Shown: in pieces, positions 1-11,706 of the stretch
Position numbering within the stretch: the stretch's first letter is position 1
Layout: the number at the start of each line of letters is the position of its first letter
Source of the DNA: Reutealis trisperma
Lineage: Eukaryota; Streptophyta; Magnoliopsida; Malpighiales; Euphorbiaceae
Direction of reading: 5' to 3'
Length of the DNA stretch: 64,000 nt
Assembly (NCBI GenBank): GCA_947687605.1
Contig: CANTUT010000952.1
Coordinates: 1-64,000 of the forward strand
Position numbers and translations under genes: made by a program
The notes under the pieces: model-generated
Told to the model about the DNA's origin: nothing
The model's input: only the letters and a program-made list of their open reading frames with translations
The model's database searches: none

Positions 1-480
1 GTGTTGTGGAATTCGGGTTAATTTCCATCAATAACAATAAAATTCACCTTGAGAACTATTATCCAGGTGACTAGAGTGTGAACGATTGAACTAAAAATCA
101 CCCAAAGGAAAAATTCCCAGGTAAGTGGTGAGGTCACAACGGTCCAACTTAAAAACCACTTTCCTAAACAGAATTTAACCAATACAAGTAATTTTAATAG
201 CACAATAATTCACCACAACTATACCCGACAATAGCTATTAAATAGACACAAAATAACATAAAGAGAACACCAGAAATTTAACGAGGTTCGGCCAATTTTG
301 CCTACGTCCTCGGACACTACCAAAATAATATTTCATTAATTGAAGAAATATTACAAAATAGAGAGAAAGAATACAAATTGTCTAAATAGGAAAGAAGACA
401 ATTGTGGGATGATTTACAAAAGGAAATGGAAGCTCCTTTTATAACCTAAACAAAACTTCCATTTCCCACATCTTACCGAT
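1..480. repeat. Non-coding repeat-like segment with a GAGGTTCGGCCAATT motif
   Basis: No coding potential is visible. Around 283-312 lies a motif (aacgaggttcggccaatttt, then gcctacgtcctcgg) that I recall as recurrent in plant dispersed repeats, followed by a palindrome-like match between tcccacatcttaccgatgtg and its surroundings near 466-485. This suggests the end of an old non-coding repeat. Neither border nor a target-site duplication is visible, so the class is left open. Confidence 0.3.
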
Positions 481-1778
481 GTGGGATTTGGAATTTATAG
501 CCAAAATGCCTAAAGTCAACAACCTGATCATTGCAACTATTGTTCATGCTCATGATGCAAAATAGTTTATGGATATCATTATACTATCTTCTGCTTCTGG
601 GTATAAGAAGTATGAATTCTAGAGGAATAGCAAGGATTTGCTAGATACTTTTCATATTGATGCTTTTTCTTTGCCAACTACTAGCCATAGTTGTTGAAGG
701 TGAATCCAGGCACACCTAGGCGCCAGGTACAGGAAACATAGGTCCTAAAGCTGTGCTTAAATTGGCTTAGGTGAGGTGCCTTCCCTTAGGCAGAAGCCTT
801 TTAGGTGTGCTAATCCAAGTTGAAGCTGTCCCTCTCTACCTTAGTGAGCAATGTGATTTAGTAGAGCAGTGGCAGACTTAGGTAGCTTTTTTTTTTTTTT
901 TGTTTTTTTTCCGTTTCTTCCCTTTTCTTCTTCATTTAGCACTATTTAATGGCCCTCTCTCTTTGGCCTCCCGCTCCTCCTCCGATTGTACACTATCTAG
1001 TTTCCACATGGAGGGTATATCCTAACGAAGGAGAATAATAAAATTGTTACTTTTTAATGATGATGATCATGATAAAATTGTTACTTTTTAATGATGGTGA
1101 TCATGACTATTTAATTTCTATGCTTAGCTTAGGCCTTAGGGGTAGAATCATCATTTAAATTGTGACCTTATGATGATTATTCTTATTGGCATTACTTTTT
1201 TGTTTGGGTTAATCGTATTCACATCATAACTATGTTAGCATGATTTGGCATGAGATAATCATGCAATGTCATAAGTTGATTGGGCAACCCAAATTGTCAT
1301 GTTATGATGCAGTTAATTAAGTATTATAATAATAAAAGATGATATAATATCTATTAAATAAATCTATTAGACGTTTCTAAGTATTATATTTTATACCTTT
1401 TCAAAAATTTTAGGATATTTGTCATCTATTAAAATGGAAAGTGAAGAAAAATTAATAAAGCAGCTAATTGTATAGTCGTGTCATTTGTGTTAGGGTGGTC
1501 TATGGTGTCATCAAGTGGGTCTAAGCATGTTAAATTAATGTGTTTTGTTCGCCATATCATATTATACAAATAATAAATGGTTTGTGTTCATATTTGGGTT
1601 TTTGACATAAATGATTAATTGTGTTGTGTTCATGCTTGCTTAAATACTACTTTGTTGTGTAATAGAAGAAAAACATCTTATATCATGTTGAATTCTCCAC
1701 TATAAATGAATATGAATGTCACCTTGAGTCGGCCATCCTACTCAAGATAATGGGTTGTGCAAGGGTTTATAATTAGTA
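481..1778. other. Intergenic, no gene seen
   Basis: About 1.3 kb of AT-rich sequence without a credible ORF. It holds a poly-T/poly-pyrimidine run near 888-912 and a short duplicated piece (aaaattgttactttttaatgatg at about 1040 and again near 1074). A degraded dispersed repeat may lie around 690-800 (cacctaggcgcca). Nothing else is supportable. Confidence 0.5.
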
Positions 1779-2221
1779 GGGTTAATTATTATTTAGTTCC
1801 TGAGATTTGACCTAATTCATAAATCGAGATTTCTTTTTTGAAAATTGAATTAATAGGCCCCTAGCATTTTATTCCATCAACTTTTTAGTCTTTCTATTAA
1901 ATTCTCCATTATTTAAAATAATAAATTACTGTTTAGTCCTTAAGGTTTGTTAAAATATAAGTCATGATTAGTAAATTGTCTAACTTTAGATTAATTAGTA
2001 ATTCACTCTAGACATCAAGAACTCAATAGTATTTGACTCTAACATTTTTTATACCTTTTACTTACTATTTTTTTTTTTTTTTTAATCTTTGACTAATGGT
2101 AAATTTAACTTAAGGACTGAATGGTTGACGGAATGATATGTTAGGGACTGATTAGTTCAATTTTCAAAATAGAGATCTTGACTTATAATTAGGTTAAATC
2201 TTAGGGACTAATAATTAACCC
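1779..2221. mobile_element. MULE-type (Mutator-like) MITE, 443 bp
   Basis: The two ends are inverted copies of each other over about 100 bp: the left begins gggttaattatt and runs to tccatcaac, and the right runs from gttgacggaat to taattaaccc. The flanking 9 bp are taattagta (1770-1778) and tatttagta (2222-2230), which agree at 8 of 9 positions. Long inverted repeats plus a 9-bp target duplication are typical of Mutator-type elements. The inside is AT-rich and codes for nothing, so movement would have needed a transposase from elsewhere. Confidence 0.85.
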
Positions 2222-3235
2222 TATTTAGTATAAGAGCTGACCTAGAATTGCCACAATATTAATTATGGACCCTTGGCATGAGGGAAGTATACTAACAAAT
2301 AGAGGTGAAATATTAGTATTTAACTTGTCCAAAAGTATAATAACATTGTTACCATGTTACTATACTAGTGGTTATTTTGAGATGCAACTAAATGGTATAA
2401 AAAATTTGAGTTAGGACCATGATTGGATGGATCATGGATGCTTGGCATGGGGGGTGAGTGTTCTAACCAGCAAAAGATGAACTGGTTGTTGCAAACAATC
2501 CACATTGGCCAGCTGTTGGGTGGATCCTGAGGTCAGGCCTAGTAGGAATAGACTCTTGACAGAGTATTGTGAGTTTGGGAAATATTATATTCCAATTCCA
2601 CAATGATAACTTGTATGGAATAATTATGGAAAAAAAGCACTTGCATAGCCCATGCCATATATCTCAATATGATTCGTGGGTCCTCTCAATTTCTTGCTTT
2701 TTTCTATATTTCTCTGATTATCTATGAAATATTTCTAGTGTCTTTTTTGTTTATTAACAATTGTTACCTATAACAAATGGAACGGTGTAATGTTGCATTA
2801 GTCCTCATGTGATGCAATTACGATTATTGGTCATTTGCTGTTATACCTTTGCTTTAGTCATTTATGTAGCCCACATTTTTTAAAGGAACATGTAAGAAAT
2901 TAGGCCGCTAATTTCCATTGTATGAAACCCTCTTTTTATAGTCACACTTCGGAATTTTTCAATGTATCATTGTATGAAAGCTTTCCTGAAGTGGTATTGC
3001 TAGCTAATTGGAGTTCAATCCTTGTTAGGTTTAGTTTTAGGGGAAAAGGACAGGTATTTGTGTGAACAATTTAGGTCTGCAAAGTTGGAAATCAAGACAC
3101 ATGGAAAATCAGAATTGCAGCCTGCTTGCAGTGGAGATTTAGCCCTGAGAATGGTACCTGTGAACTGTGTTTTAGGGAAATTTTTTAAGAATTTTATGGG
3201 GAGAGGATTTGTGTTTTAAAGAAGGCTTTCACAAA
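2222..3235. other. Intergenic, no gene seen
   Basis: About 1 kb between two MITEs. The 65-codon open frame at 3022-3219 has no recognisable domain and no splice context, so I do not call a gene. No repeats or RNA genes are visible. Confidence 0.5.
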
Positions 3236-3393
3236 AGGGAAATTACTGGATACACCCAATGCACATGGAAATAGTGCACCTCCTTTCACAATCATGTGGG
3301 GTCCATCTCCCATAAGTTTAGGTAGTAACCATCTGATTTTGAGTACAAGGTGCACTATTTCTATATGCTCAAGGTGCAATGAATAATTTCCCT
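3236..3393. mobile_element. Small MITE, 158 bp, with 7-bp target duplication
   Basis: The termini are inverted: agggaaattact on the left pairs with aataatttccct on the right, and the pairing resumes further in (gaaatagtgcacct against aggtgcactatttc). Directly outside lie tcacaaa at 3229-3235 and tcacaaa at 3394-3400. A one-base shift of the left border makes it an 8-bp duplication (tcacaaaa), which would suit a hAT-type MITE. There is no coding sequence. Confidence 0.7.
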
Positions 3394-3785
3394 TCACAAA
3401 AAGACATGTATATCCAAAAGACATTAAGCTGATCCTATTTTGGCAAAGCTGAATATCACAAAAGTACCTGTGCTTTTTGAAATAAAAGTTCTTCTGTTTC
3501 TAACATAAATAAAAATAAAATTTAGATTCATTGTTAACTACTAAAGTCAATTTACCCAATTATACTCTTTATCATTGGCCATGTGGCAAATTAATAATTG
3601 AAAAATTATCCTTGGCATCCATGTGTGCTCCAGCACTTCCTTCATTGATGGAGATTAGGAATTCAAGAAAATTCAAATACAAAGATGCAATAAGATTAGA
3701 ATTGTGGTCCAGATTTAACATAGGGATAATTAGGAAAATTATAGAGTATTAACTAATCTTTTTTGTGTTAAATTCATGTGTCTAG

Positions 3786-3826
<41 letters not shown>

Positions 3827-3846
3827 TACACATACACATACATACT

Positions 3847-3885
<39 letters not shown>

Positions 3886-3966
3886 ATACATGTATGTAAA
3901 TGTATGCATATATGTATACATACACATACACACATACATACATACATGCATATACACATACATGTG

Positions 3967-4022
<56 letters not shown>

Positions 4023-4135
4023 CACATGTATGTGTATATGCATGTATGTATGTATGTGTGTATGTCTATGTGTATATATATATATATATATACATACACA
4101 TACACACATACATACATACATGTATATACATATGT
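3786..4135. repeat. Compound microsatellite (TA, CA, GTAT units)
   Basis: Runs of (TA)n at about 3787-3824 and 3970-4018, (CA)n at about 3849-3880, and GTAT/CATA tetranucleotides fill the interval. Long open frames of Tyr, Ile, His, Thr and Cys on both strands are artefacts of the repeat. The pattern is close to that at 5571-5670, on the other side of the GC-richer block. Confidence 0.95.
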
Positions 4136-4249
4136 AGTATGGGACCATCTTTTTTCTAGAGGCAATGATATGAAAGTTGTTCAGTTAGAACAAAAACAAG
4201 AGATTCAAAATCTTAGACAAAGACAAGGAAGCACCTGAATCTTATAAAA

Positions 4250-5560
4250 AAGTATAGTAGAAATTTCATAATATAAGATAGATGGTAGCTAGGAAAAAAG
4301 CTATCCGACTCCTTTCCTAATGCGCCTAGGTCTATTGCTATTTCACCGGAGAAAGTCGATATCGATAGCAAGGGCAAAAAGCTACTAAACTGCGGGATAA
4401 TAGAGATAAAGAAGATAGTCGGGGTCCTTAGGAAGGGAATGCGCTAGTACAATTAGGAAAGTCAGGTGTGACCAAAGTTTGTAAGATTGAGCCCCAAGAG
4501 CAATATCGATCGAAGGAAAAAAAGTAAAATTCCCATTGAATTTGCAACCTGAGTCAAAAGAGAAGTCATAAAAAGAAAGGTTCTTTCATGCAATGCATAA
4601 CGGGCAGGCCTCCTATGGATTCCTCCAACTCATTGAATGAAGGGAGGAGTATGAGGAAGGTCAGCTTTCTATATGAAGATTCAAAAAAAAGAAAAAGGGT
4701 CAAACCCTGAAAAATCTGACTTAATGAGGAAAATCTCTTTATATGGTCTCACTTCACCATCTAAAATGCTCGAAACTTCGATTGGTGTTATGGCAAGATA
4801 GGATATCTTAGAATAGGTTAGATCTCTCAAGCTCTTCTCTTTCCTTAGTGGCATGGTTCTTTGTGGGCTCCCCCCAAGCAAGTGATTCAATGTCTTTGTA
4901 GCTAGCTTGCCTGTAGGGGTAGAAAAGCTAGGTAGCTTGTTCCTGAGTTAAGTAGCTAATTGAATCTGTCATTGCCTAGAAAGTTGCATCAACCAACGGA
5001 AAAATGTAGTCACGGCCTGTGCTATAATGATCCCCAAAAGCCCTCCACCCCACCAAAAACTCAACAATTACATTGCCTGCTCGTGACACATAGGGCTTGC
5101 TGCGATTCTTTTCTTGCTGTTCATGATTACTCTTAATTAAATAAATGGCGAACAAATTTCGACAAGGGGGAAGGCTTTATCAACCCATTCCCTCGTCGAA
5201 ATCTGTTCGGTGGCGTCCCATTGGCAGCTCCTACGGAGATCGCTCCGAAGAACTACGCGGCGGTTGTGGCCGGTTGTCCTAAACCGACTGACGAGTCTGC
5301 AATATATTTGATTTTGAGGCACGGAAAGATCTCACTATTGCCTGGTAGGACGTTTCCTCCGAGGCCACCCTCTTTTACTTGTTGTTCAAGAGTTCACTCT
5401 GCCTTCCTTCCACTCACGGTACACCTACAATCGGAATGGCTGGTGAAATAGTTCAACTAGGCCTGTAATCAAAGGCTTCCAAGACCTTACCACCGGAGTT
5501 AATGAGTGCAGCAAGGAAAGCAGGTAATGAGCTAGACTAAGACGAAGAGGCGGGGGAACA
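4250..5560. other. GC-richer block resembling plant mitochondrial DNA (possible NUMT)
   Basis: Composition changes sharply from the flanks: mixed, roughly balanced bases (for example ggagaaagtcgatatcgat at about 4350 and tctccgaggccaccctc-like text near 5355) in place of AT-rich nuclear sequence. The wording resembles intergenic DNA of plant mitochondria, but I recognise no mitochondrial gene. The open frames at 5221-5451 and 4681-4890 have no known domain. Similar microsatellite tracts lie on both sides. The mitochondrial origin is inference from style and composition only. Confidence 0.4.
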
Positions 5561-5570
5561 TAGCTTTTTT

Positions 5571-5670
5571 ATATGTATATGCATGTATGTATGTATGTGT
5601 GTATGTGTATGTATACATATATACATACACATACACACACACACACATACATACATACATACATATACAC
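5571..5670. repeat. GTAT/CATA microsatellite
   Basis: Tetranucleotide and CA repeats directly left of the hAT terminus. The last 8 bp (atatacac, 5663-5670) match 6 of 8 positions of the 8 bp right of the element (acacacac). The tract may therefore have been the insertion target, and 9766-10092 its continuation. Confidence 0.9.
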
Positions 5671-6569
5671 TAGGGGTGTAAACGAGCCGAGCCGAGTTAA
5701 GCTTTTGCTTGTTCAGGCTCGGCTTGTCTATTTTTTTCTAGGCTCGAGCTTGAGCTTGAGCTCGGATCGAGCTTGGAAATCTTGCTCCAGCTCGAGCTCA
5801 TTTTATCATAGTCTAGCTCGAGCTCGGCTCATGAAAAGCTTGTTCATAAAATTAAACGAGCTTGGCTCATGAAAAGCTTGTTCATAAAATTAAACGAGCT
5901 TAGCTTGAGCTGGAGCTCGTTTTGAAGCTCAAATTTGAGCTCGTTTTAAATTGGAGCTCGAGCTCGTTTGAAGCTCACTTTGAAGCTGAAGCTTGAACTT
6001 GAGCTTGTTTATGGCTCAACTGCTTATATTCATTTCTTAATAACAAAAAACACAAACTAAAATATAACCATAAAATCATTACTTGTCCCCAAAAGAAATA
6101 AATAAAAACATTATCCAATCATAAAATATAATTTCACAATAGTAGAGATCCATCGCCATCATTGCTAAATCTTGCTCAAGAAAATATCATAGAACCTGCA
6201 AAATTAAATATGCAAATTAAGTTCACATAAACTATTTAAAAACTTATAAAAAATATAAGCATAGCTATAAATGAGATTCACAATTCATATTTATTCTTCA
6301 TTTTGAAATTCACATAAACTATTTAAAAATCATAAAAAAAAAAAAATAATGGAGATTGAATTTAGTCTAACTCAATTCACGAGATAGAATGTAAACTTAA
6401 AATACAAAGAAAAGATACAATCACATGTCTTACCAAACATGTAGAAATAGCTTTATGGCAATCCATATTCAACAAAATCCTTCTTCTCCTATAAAACAAA
6501 TATAAATATATCATATAAGAAATCATAATAACACAACAAACATAAATAGAAATATTCAATTAAAAAGGA

Positions 6570-8350
6570 ACAATAAAAATTACTACTCACTTTTGATTTC
6601 TTCTTGATGCCATAAAAAGCTTTAAGCCAATCTTCACCACACATTAATGCTTGGACTGTTTCTACTCCCAATGATGCACGGTGTTGCTCAATAACTCTAC
6701 CACCAGCACTAAATGCAGACTTTGAAGCTACACTGGTAATTGGGATCGATAAAATGTCACAAGCCATGCTTGACAAGATTCGAAACTTTAGATTATTTGC
6801 TTTCCACCATTCTAGGACATCAAAAGGAGGATCTACATCACCATTATAAATATGAACACCGTCTTCCAAGTATGTATCTAATTTTGACTTCGCCAATTGA
6901 AAGGTATCCACATTTCTTATGAAACTATAGAATTGTGCCCTTCCCCTAGATTTTCCTTTCCCCTGCCCAAATGAACCTGAGCTTTCACTGCGGCTTTCAT
7001 TTTCAATTGGCTTCTCAGTATACTTTTGTTTGTTGGCCTCAACATGCTCATCATAAAGCTTGTACAACATTGAACGAGCCAAGCCAATTTGATAGGGAGC
7101 ATCCTCTTTTGAATAGATCTTAGTATAAGTCCACTCAACTAACTTCATTTTATTTCTGGGATCTAAAATAGCTCCAATTGCAATCAACAAATTACTATCA
7201 CCCCAATACTTGTCAAATTTTTTCTTCATCTTTTCAGCCATTGCACACATAAACTCATCTTCACTTGCACTTTGTTTATCCAATAAAGTTTGATGTTCCT
7301 AAGTTCAGGAAGAAACAAATTTGAAGTTGGATATTCTGACCCTGAAATAATATTTGTGATCTCATAGAATTCTTCAAGAAATGAGCACACAACTTAACTT
7401 TTTTCCAACCCTCTTCACTTGGCAAATGATAATAACTTAATTCCCTTTTTTGATATCGAGGGAACACGTCCTTGAACTCCAAAGCAATTGCAAGCATAAA
7501 ATAAGTTGCATTCCATCTTGTGGAACAATCAGAAATAAATTTTTTCTTAGTCAACTTTAACTACTTAGCAATATCACTAAAAGTTGTAAGACGAGACACA
7601 GATCTAGTGACATGCTTCACACATTCACACACATTATGAATAATAACATCAATTTCAGAAAGCTCATCTTGCACTAAAAGATTCAAAATGTGCGCACAAC
7701 ATCTCACATGAAACAATTTTCCATCAATAAGAAGACTGTTTTGGTAGCTCAAATTATCTTTCAACATATTCACAGCAGAATCATTATAACTAGCATTATC
7801 AACTGAAATTGACATCAACTTCTTCTGAATTCCCCACTCAATCAAACATTTATAAATCTCATCACAAATTACAAGTCCTGAATGTGGACGAGGCACATTG
7901 CGAAAGCTCAAAATACGCTTTTGCAAATTCCAATTAGAATCCACAAAATGACAAGTAACAACCATATATTCCACATCTTGCACAGATTTCCACAAATTAG
8001 TAGTAATACTAACCCTATCCACATCTTTCAATAATGCCATTACCTTCTTTTTCTCATGTTCGTAGGTAGCTATGCAATCATTTTTTAAAGTTACTCTACT
8101 TACACTTTTCCAATTTGGACTCAGTTCTCATCAACAAATTAAACACTTCATACTCGGCGAATGAAAAAGACAACTCATGAACTAAAATCATATGAGTAAA
8201 AATTTCTCTAACCTTAGCATGATCATATGTCCAATTTGGAACTGCATTCACACTTTTTGACTTTGCTATGGTTGAAGAGATAGTGATTTGCTTTTGCCCC
8301 TTCATGGCTAATTGTCTAGCTATACAACCTTTCAAGTGACGGATATATTG
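6570..8350 (-). pseudogene. hAT transposase (RICESLEEPER/DAYSLEEPER-like), broken
   Basis: In life this protein would bind the element ends and excise it in the nucleus. Read on the minus strand, the pieces are in family order. Near 8345 is the tail of a BED-type zinc finger (IRHLKGC). The RNase H-like core lies at 8040-7561 (TTNLWKS, SVDNASYNDSAV, RCCAHILNLLVQD). A middle part follows at 7554-7276 (DCSTRWNATYFML). Next is a DUF4413-like segment (FDKYWGD, ILDPRNKM), then the C-terminal hAT dimerisation domain (VLEWWK, SVASKSAFSAGGRV, LMCGEDWL) ending near 6600. A TAG stop at 7561-7563 and frame changes near 7280 and 8040-8096 disrupt it. The catalytic Asp usual in TTDLW is Asn here. Most of the zinc finger is lost upstream of 8350. 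The family is sure; the subfamily is tentative. Confidence 0.92.
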
Positions 8351-9382
8351 CTACAAAAATTTGGATTTGAGGAGCAGTGGCATTGGGCTTCACGAGATAG
8401 ATAGAGAGGGATACTGACATTGAAGTAGAGAGTTGGTGCTTGTACCTGAGCTTCACAAGAGTAGGTGAGGGCGGTTAGCAGTGGTGGTGGCGGTAGGGAA
8501 AGATATCAGTGGTGGCTAGAAGTGACGGGAGTGGCTAAAGGGAGAAATTAGTGAGGAGCAAGGTAGCGGTGGCTAGACATGAAGCGTGAAAAGAGAAGGT
8601 AGAATTGACTTGCCGCAGAAATTAGGGTTATTGATTTACAGGGTTTGGGAAAAAATAAGATTAAAAAAAAAATCAAAAATGGTATTTCTTGAGTGAAACT
8701 CAAAACTACGTAATTTCAATTAAGTAGTTTCAAAAATGGTATTTTGAGTAAAAATAAAACTAAGTAATTTTAAATAAAATGATGTAGTTTAGAGTTTAAC
8801 ACTAATTTGTATAATTATTAACAATCATTAAAACTACATAGTTTCATATCAAAATGATGTAGTTTCATGATATAATTATATAATAGGCAATTATTATATT
8901 AATAAATTAATGATTTTTCACTATTTTTTGGATGAATTAATGTAAAAACTCTATTAACATAATTATATTAGTATTTTACTGCATTCAAATAATTTTGATC
9001 TTAACTTATATAGTAGTTAAAACTAATACATAATTTCTTATAATCATTTTCTAACTTGTTTTTAAACTATTATCTTATTGCAAATACTTTCTTATTAATA
9101 ATGCATCACAACTATATTAATTAATAAAAAAGTTATTTTTAAAGATTATAATATTAAATTATATAATATTAACAAAAGCTTGATATAAAACCTTATTAGT
9201 GTCATACAAATATAATTACAATTAACATGACAATATTATCGGACTTACATACTAATTCATCATATTACTAATACATCATACTATTTTGTTATCACTCATT
9301 AATTAATCATAAAATATTATTATTATTATTATTGATAAATTCTTTTTTTAGAAAACTAAATTCTCAACTATTTGGTGAAATT
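8351..9382. other. Non-coding interior of the hAT element
   Basis: This covers the 5' side of the transposase (minus strand) and AT-rich filler. 8380-8640 is purine-biased and might be the degraded 5' part of the transposase transcript. 8640-9340 is strongly AT-rich with several tnaagtagttt-like repeats (8700-8870). No ORF is supportable. Confidence 0.6.
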
Positions 9383-9397
9383 ATATATATATATATG

Positions 9398-9480
<83 letters not shown>

Positions 9481-9501
9481 GTATATCTACATATACATAT
9501 T

Positions 9502-9536
<35 letters not shown>

Positions 9537-9537
9537 A
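9383..9537. repeat. Microsatellite inside the hAT element
   Basis: (TA)n, then about 18 CA units, a long (TA)n run and a GT run ending at 9537, immediately before the right subterminal GAGCT repeats. The short ORFs over this stretch are repeat artefacts. Confidence 0.95.
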
Positions 9538-9765
9538 TTCATGAGCCTATTAATCAAGCTAGCTCATGAGCTTAATAATCGAGCTTTTTCGCGAGCCTAT
9601 TAATCGAGCCGAGCTTGCCTTTGCTCAAGCTCGGCTCATTTATTAGACGAGCCTTAAAGTAAGGCTCAAGCTTGGCTCGTTTATAAAACGAGCTGAACGC
9701 AAACAAGCTTTTGTCGAGCCAAACACTGAGCCGCTCGCGAACGGCTCGGCTCATTTACACTCCTA

Positions 9766-9929
9766 ACACACACACACACACACACACACACAGATATATG
9801 TGTGTGTGTGTGCGTGTGCGTGTGCGTGTGTGTGTGCGTGTGTGGGTGCGCGCGCGCGCGCGCATATGTACATGCATGTGTGTATGTGATATATATGCGC
9901 GCACACACGTGCGTACGCACGCACACAGA

Positions 9930-10011
<82 letters not shown>

Positions 10012-10092
10012 GTCTCTCTGTGTGTGTGCACGCGCGCGCGCGCGCGCACATGTCTATACATATATATATATGTATATGTATATGTATGTAGC
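9766..10092. repeat. Compound microsatellite with a (TA)n run of about 80 bp
   Basis: CA, GT, GTGC, GC and TA tracts. The TA run extends from about 9930 to 10008, and CGCG-rich alternating purine-pyrimidine segments lie near 9849-9862 and 10031-10046, sequences with Z-DNA potential. It directly abuts the right end of the hAT element. Confidence 0.95.
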
Positions 10093-11193
10093 TAGTCTGT
10101 TATTTTCAAAATCAGGGGAAATTCTGTAATATCTACCTTTGCTGGAAAATCTATTCAGATTTGTTTAGGTGTCTTTATTTTTAATATTAAGTCTTATTTT
10201 GAGTCTTTGTTTGTTTAGGAAGAATTTATTTCTTTTAAGTTTGTTTTAGGAATCTAAATCCTTATAGGATGGGGGCTAGTTTGGAAGTCCTTTACTTAAG
10301 GTTTAGCGTTGTTTGAGTCTATAAATACCTAGCATTGTAATGTTTTTAATTAATCTTTGTTGTTGTATTAAAAAAACCAGTAATTATGCTATTTTGAGTT
10401 GTGTGATGCTATTCAACCCTAGGCGTGATGCTATGGGATGTTGGGGCGTGATGTCCAATGAAGTTTAAGTGTGAAGGTTAAACTATTTTATCCACTTTTT
10501 TGTTACTGTTCATAGTGCTTTAGTTTCTCCATTACAGCCCCACAATTCTCTATTATTGCTTAATTTTGCTTCTCAAACTCCATTCTCTACAAACCCTAGC
10601 CTCCTGTCTATAGTTTCTACTTGTCCTAATAACCCAAACCCTAGCTTCCTGTCCTGCGTCATTCATGTAATATCAGTAGATTTTCTATGTATGGAAAATC
10701 TTCCTCTTCCTCTTTTTTTTTTTTTGCCAAATCCTCTTCATCTTGCATGTAGCTTGAGTTACCATTTTATTTGATTGATATTGTTGAATTTTAATGACAA
10801 ATGATTGGTGATTGATAAATTCTCTCATGTCCTTTTCTCTTTCTTTCTCTCGTGCGCTTTAGATTGATACATGACTTTCTTGAGAATAGCATAGTGTACC
10901 TATAGTTGCCTGATTTCAGAGATGTTATTTTCCAGCTTAGAGGATTTATCTTCTTGAATATTTATTTAGAATATGAAATCCTAGTAAATCTCTAAAATTC
11001 TCGCTGTTCATCCATCATTGCGGATTAAATATGTGTGAGGCTGATATTTTTTGTTTGCTTTTGAACTTTTTTCATTTGGCTTGGTCAAGTAATTTGAACA
11101 ACTTATTTGTCACTCATCTTTCCCTCTTTCTTCATTATGCGATAAAGAGTATATTTATATATAACAGTGTCTAGAGAGAGGCACAAATAGATT
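10093..11193. other. Intergenic; possible upstream region of the host gene
   Basis: No firm gene. The stretch 10530-10760 is pyrimidine-rich with aaccctagc motifs, as often seen in plant 5' untranslated leaders, and contains a short open frame starting ATG at about 10691 with a hydrophobic, Pro/Leu/Phe-rich product. It could be an upstream exon of the gene at 12152-16327, but nothing in the sequence proves the link. Confidence 0.35.
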
Positions 11194-11706
11194 TGTTGGG
11201 AAATGAATCCCATATCGAATAATAACAAAATGTATAAAAGATTTATAAGTGAGTAGGTGTTGGACTTAGTACAAATTAATTGATTTTGTACAAGTGGGTT
11301 CTAATATTTGCTCACTTATTAGTCCACGTATGTATGTGCCCATAGACTTTAATATAGTATTAGAGTTTTATGTCCAAACGGGCTGGATCCTGAGACTCAT
11401 GTTCAAGACCCTCGTTGTTGGACTGATGATGATGCCAGTCCGAACCGAAATTGAAAAAGAGATGCCAGCCAGTTCATTTGTAAGCAAGTGTCAACTGACT
11501 TGTTGATGTTGGTTATGGGCTAAGCCCATTGCACTTGAGGAGGTGTGTTGGGAAATTAATCTCACATCGAATAATAACAAAATGTATAAAGGATTTACAG
11601 GTGAGTGGGTATTGGACCTAGTACAAGCCAATTGGTTTTGTACAAGTGGGTTTTAACACTTGCCTACTTATAAGCCCACGTATGTACAGGCCTATGAGCT
11701 TTAATA
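11194..11706 (+). mobile_element. TRIM (terminal-repeat retrotransposon in miniature), 513 bp
   Basis: Two direct terminal repeats of 161 bp (11194-11354 and 11546-11706) begin tgttgggaaat and end tttaata. Right after the left one, at 11355, is tagtattagagt. This matches the initiator-Met tRNA primer site TGGTATCAGAGC at 9 of 12 positions, and all three differences are C-to-T or G-to-A. Just before the right repeat is a purine tract (gaggaggtg). The flanking 5 bp are agatt and agatc. The inside, 191 bp, codes for nothing. TRIMs depend on enzymes of other retrotransposons. Confidence 0.88.

Larger units (their letters stand above)
5671..9765 (-). mobile_element. hAT-family DNA transposon, 4.1 kb, decayed
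   Basis: The left end begins TAGGGGTGTAAACGAGCC. The right end, read on the other strand, begins TAGGAGTGTAAATGAGCC, so the ends form inverted repeats of about 24 bp with two mismatches. Inside each end lie many short GAGCT/AGCTC repeats (about 5690-6010 and 9540-9765), as expected for the subterminal transposase-binding zone of hAT elements. The outer 8 bp agree at 6 of 8 positions and sit in microsatellite DNA that could have drifted. The transposase is on the minus strand and broken, so the copy cannot move by itself. Confidence 0.92.

Noticed and set aside
3739..4238. Long open frames of Tyr, Ile, His, Thr and Cys on both strands
   Set aside because: They arise from TA/CA/GTAT microsatellites, which lack stops in several frames. 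There is no domain, codon bias or splice context.
5221..5451. 76-codon ORF in the GC-richer block
   Set aside because: No domain or start context; the block looks like non-coding organelle-type DNA.
9681..10095. 126-codon open frames on both strands
   Set aside because: Microsatellite artefacts again; they run across the right border of the hAT element.
10556..10774. First exon of the host gene encoding a signal peptide
   Set aside because: Hydrophobic and preceded by leader-like text, but no donor site joins it convincingly to 12152-12262, which has its own hydrophobic start.
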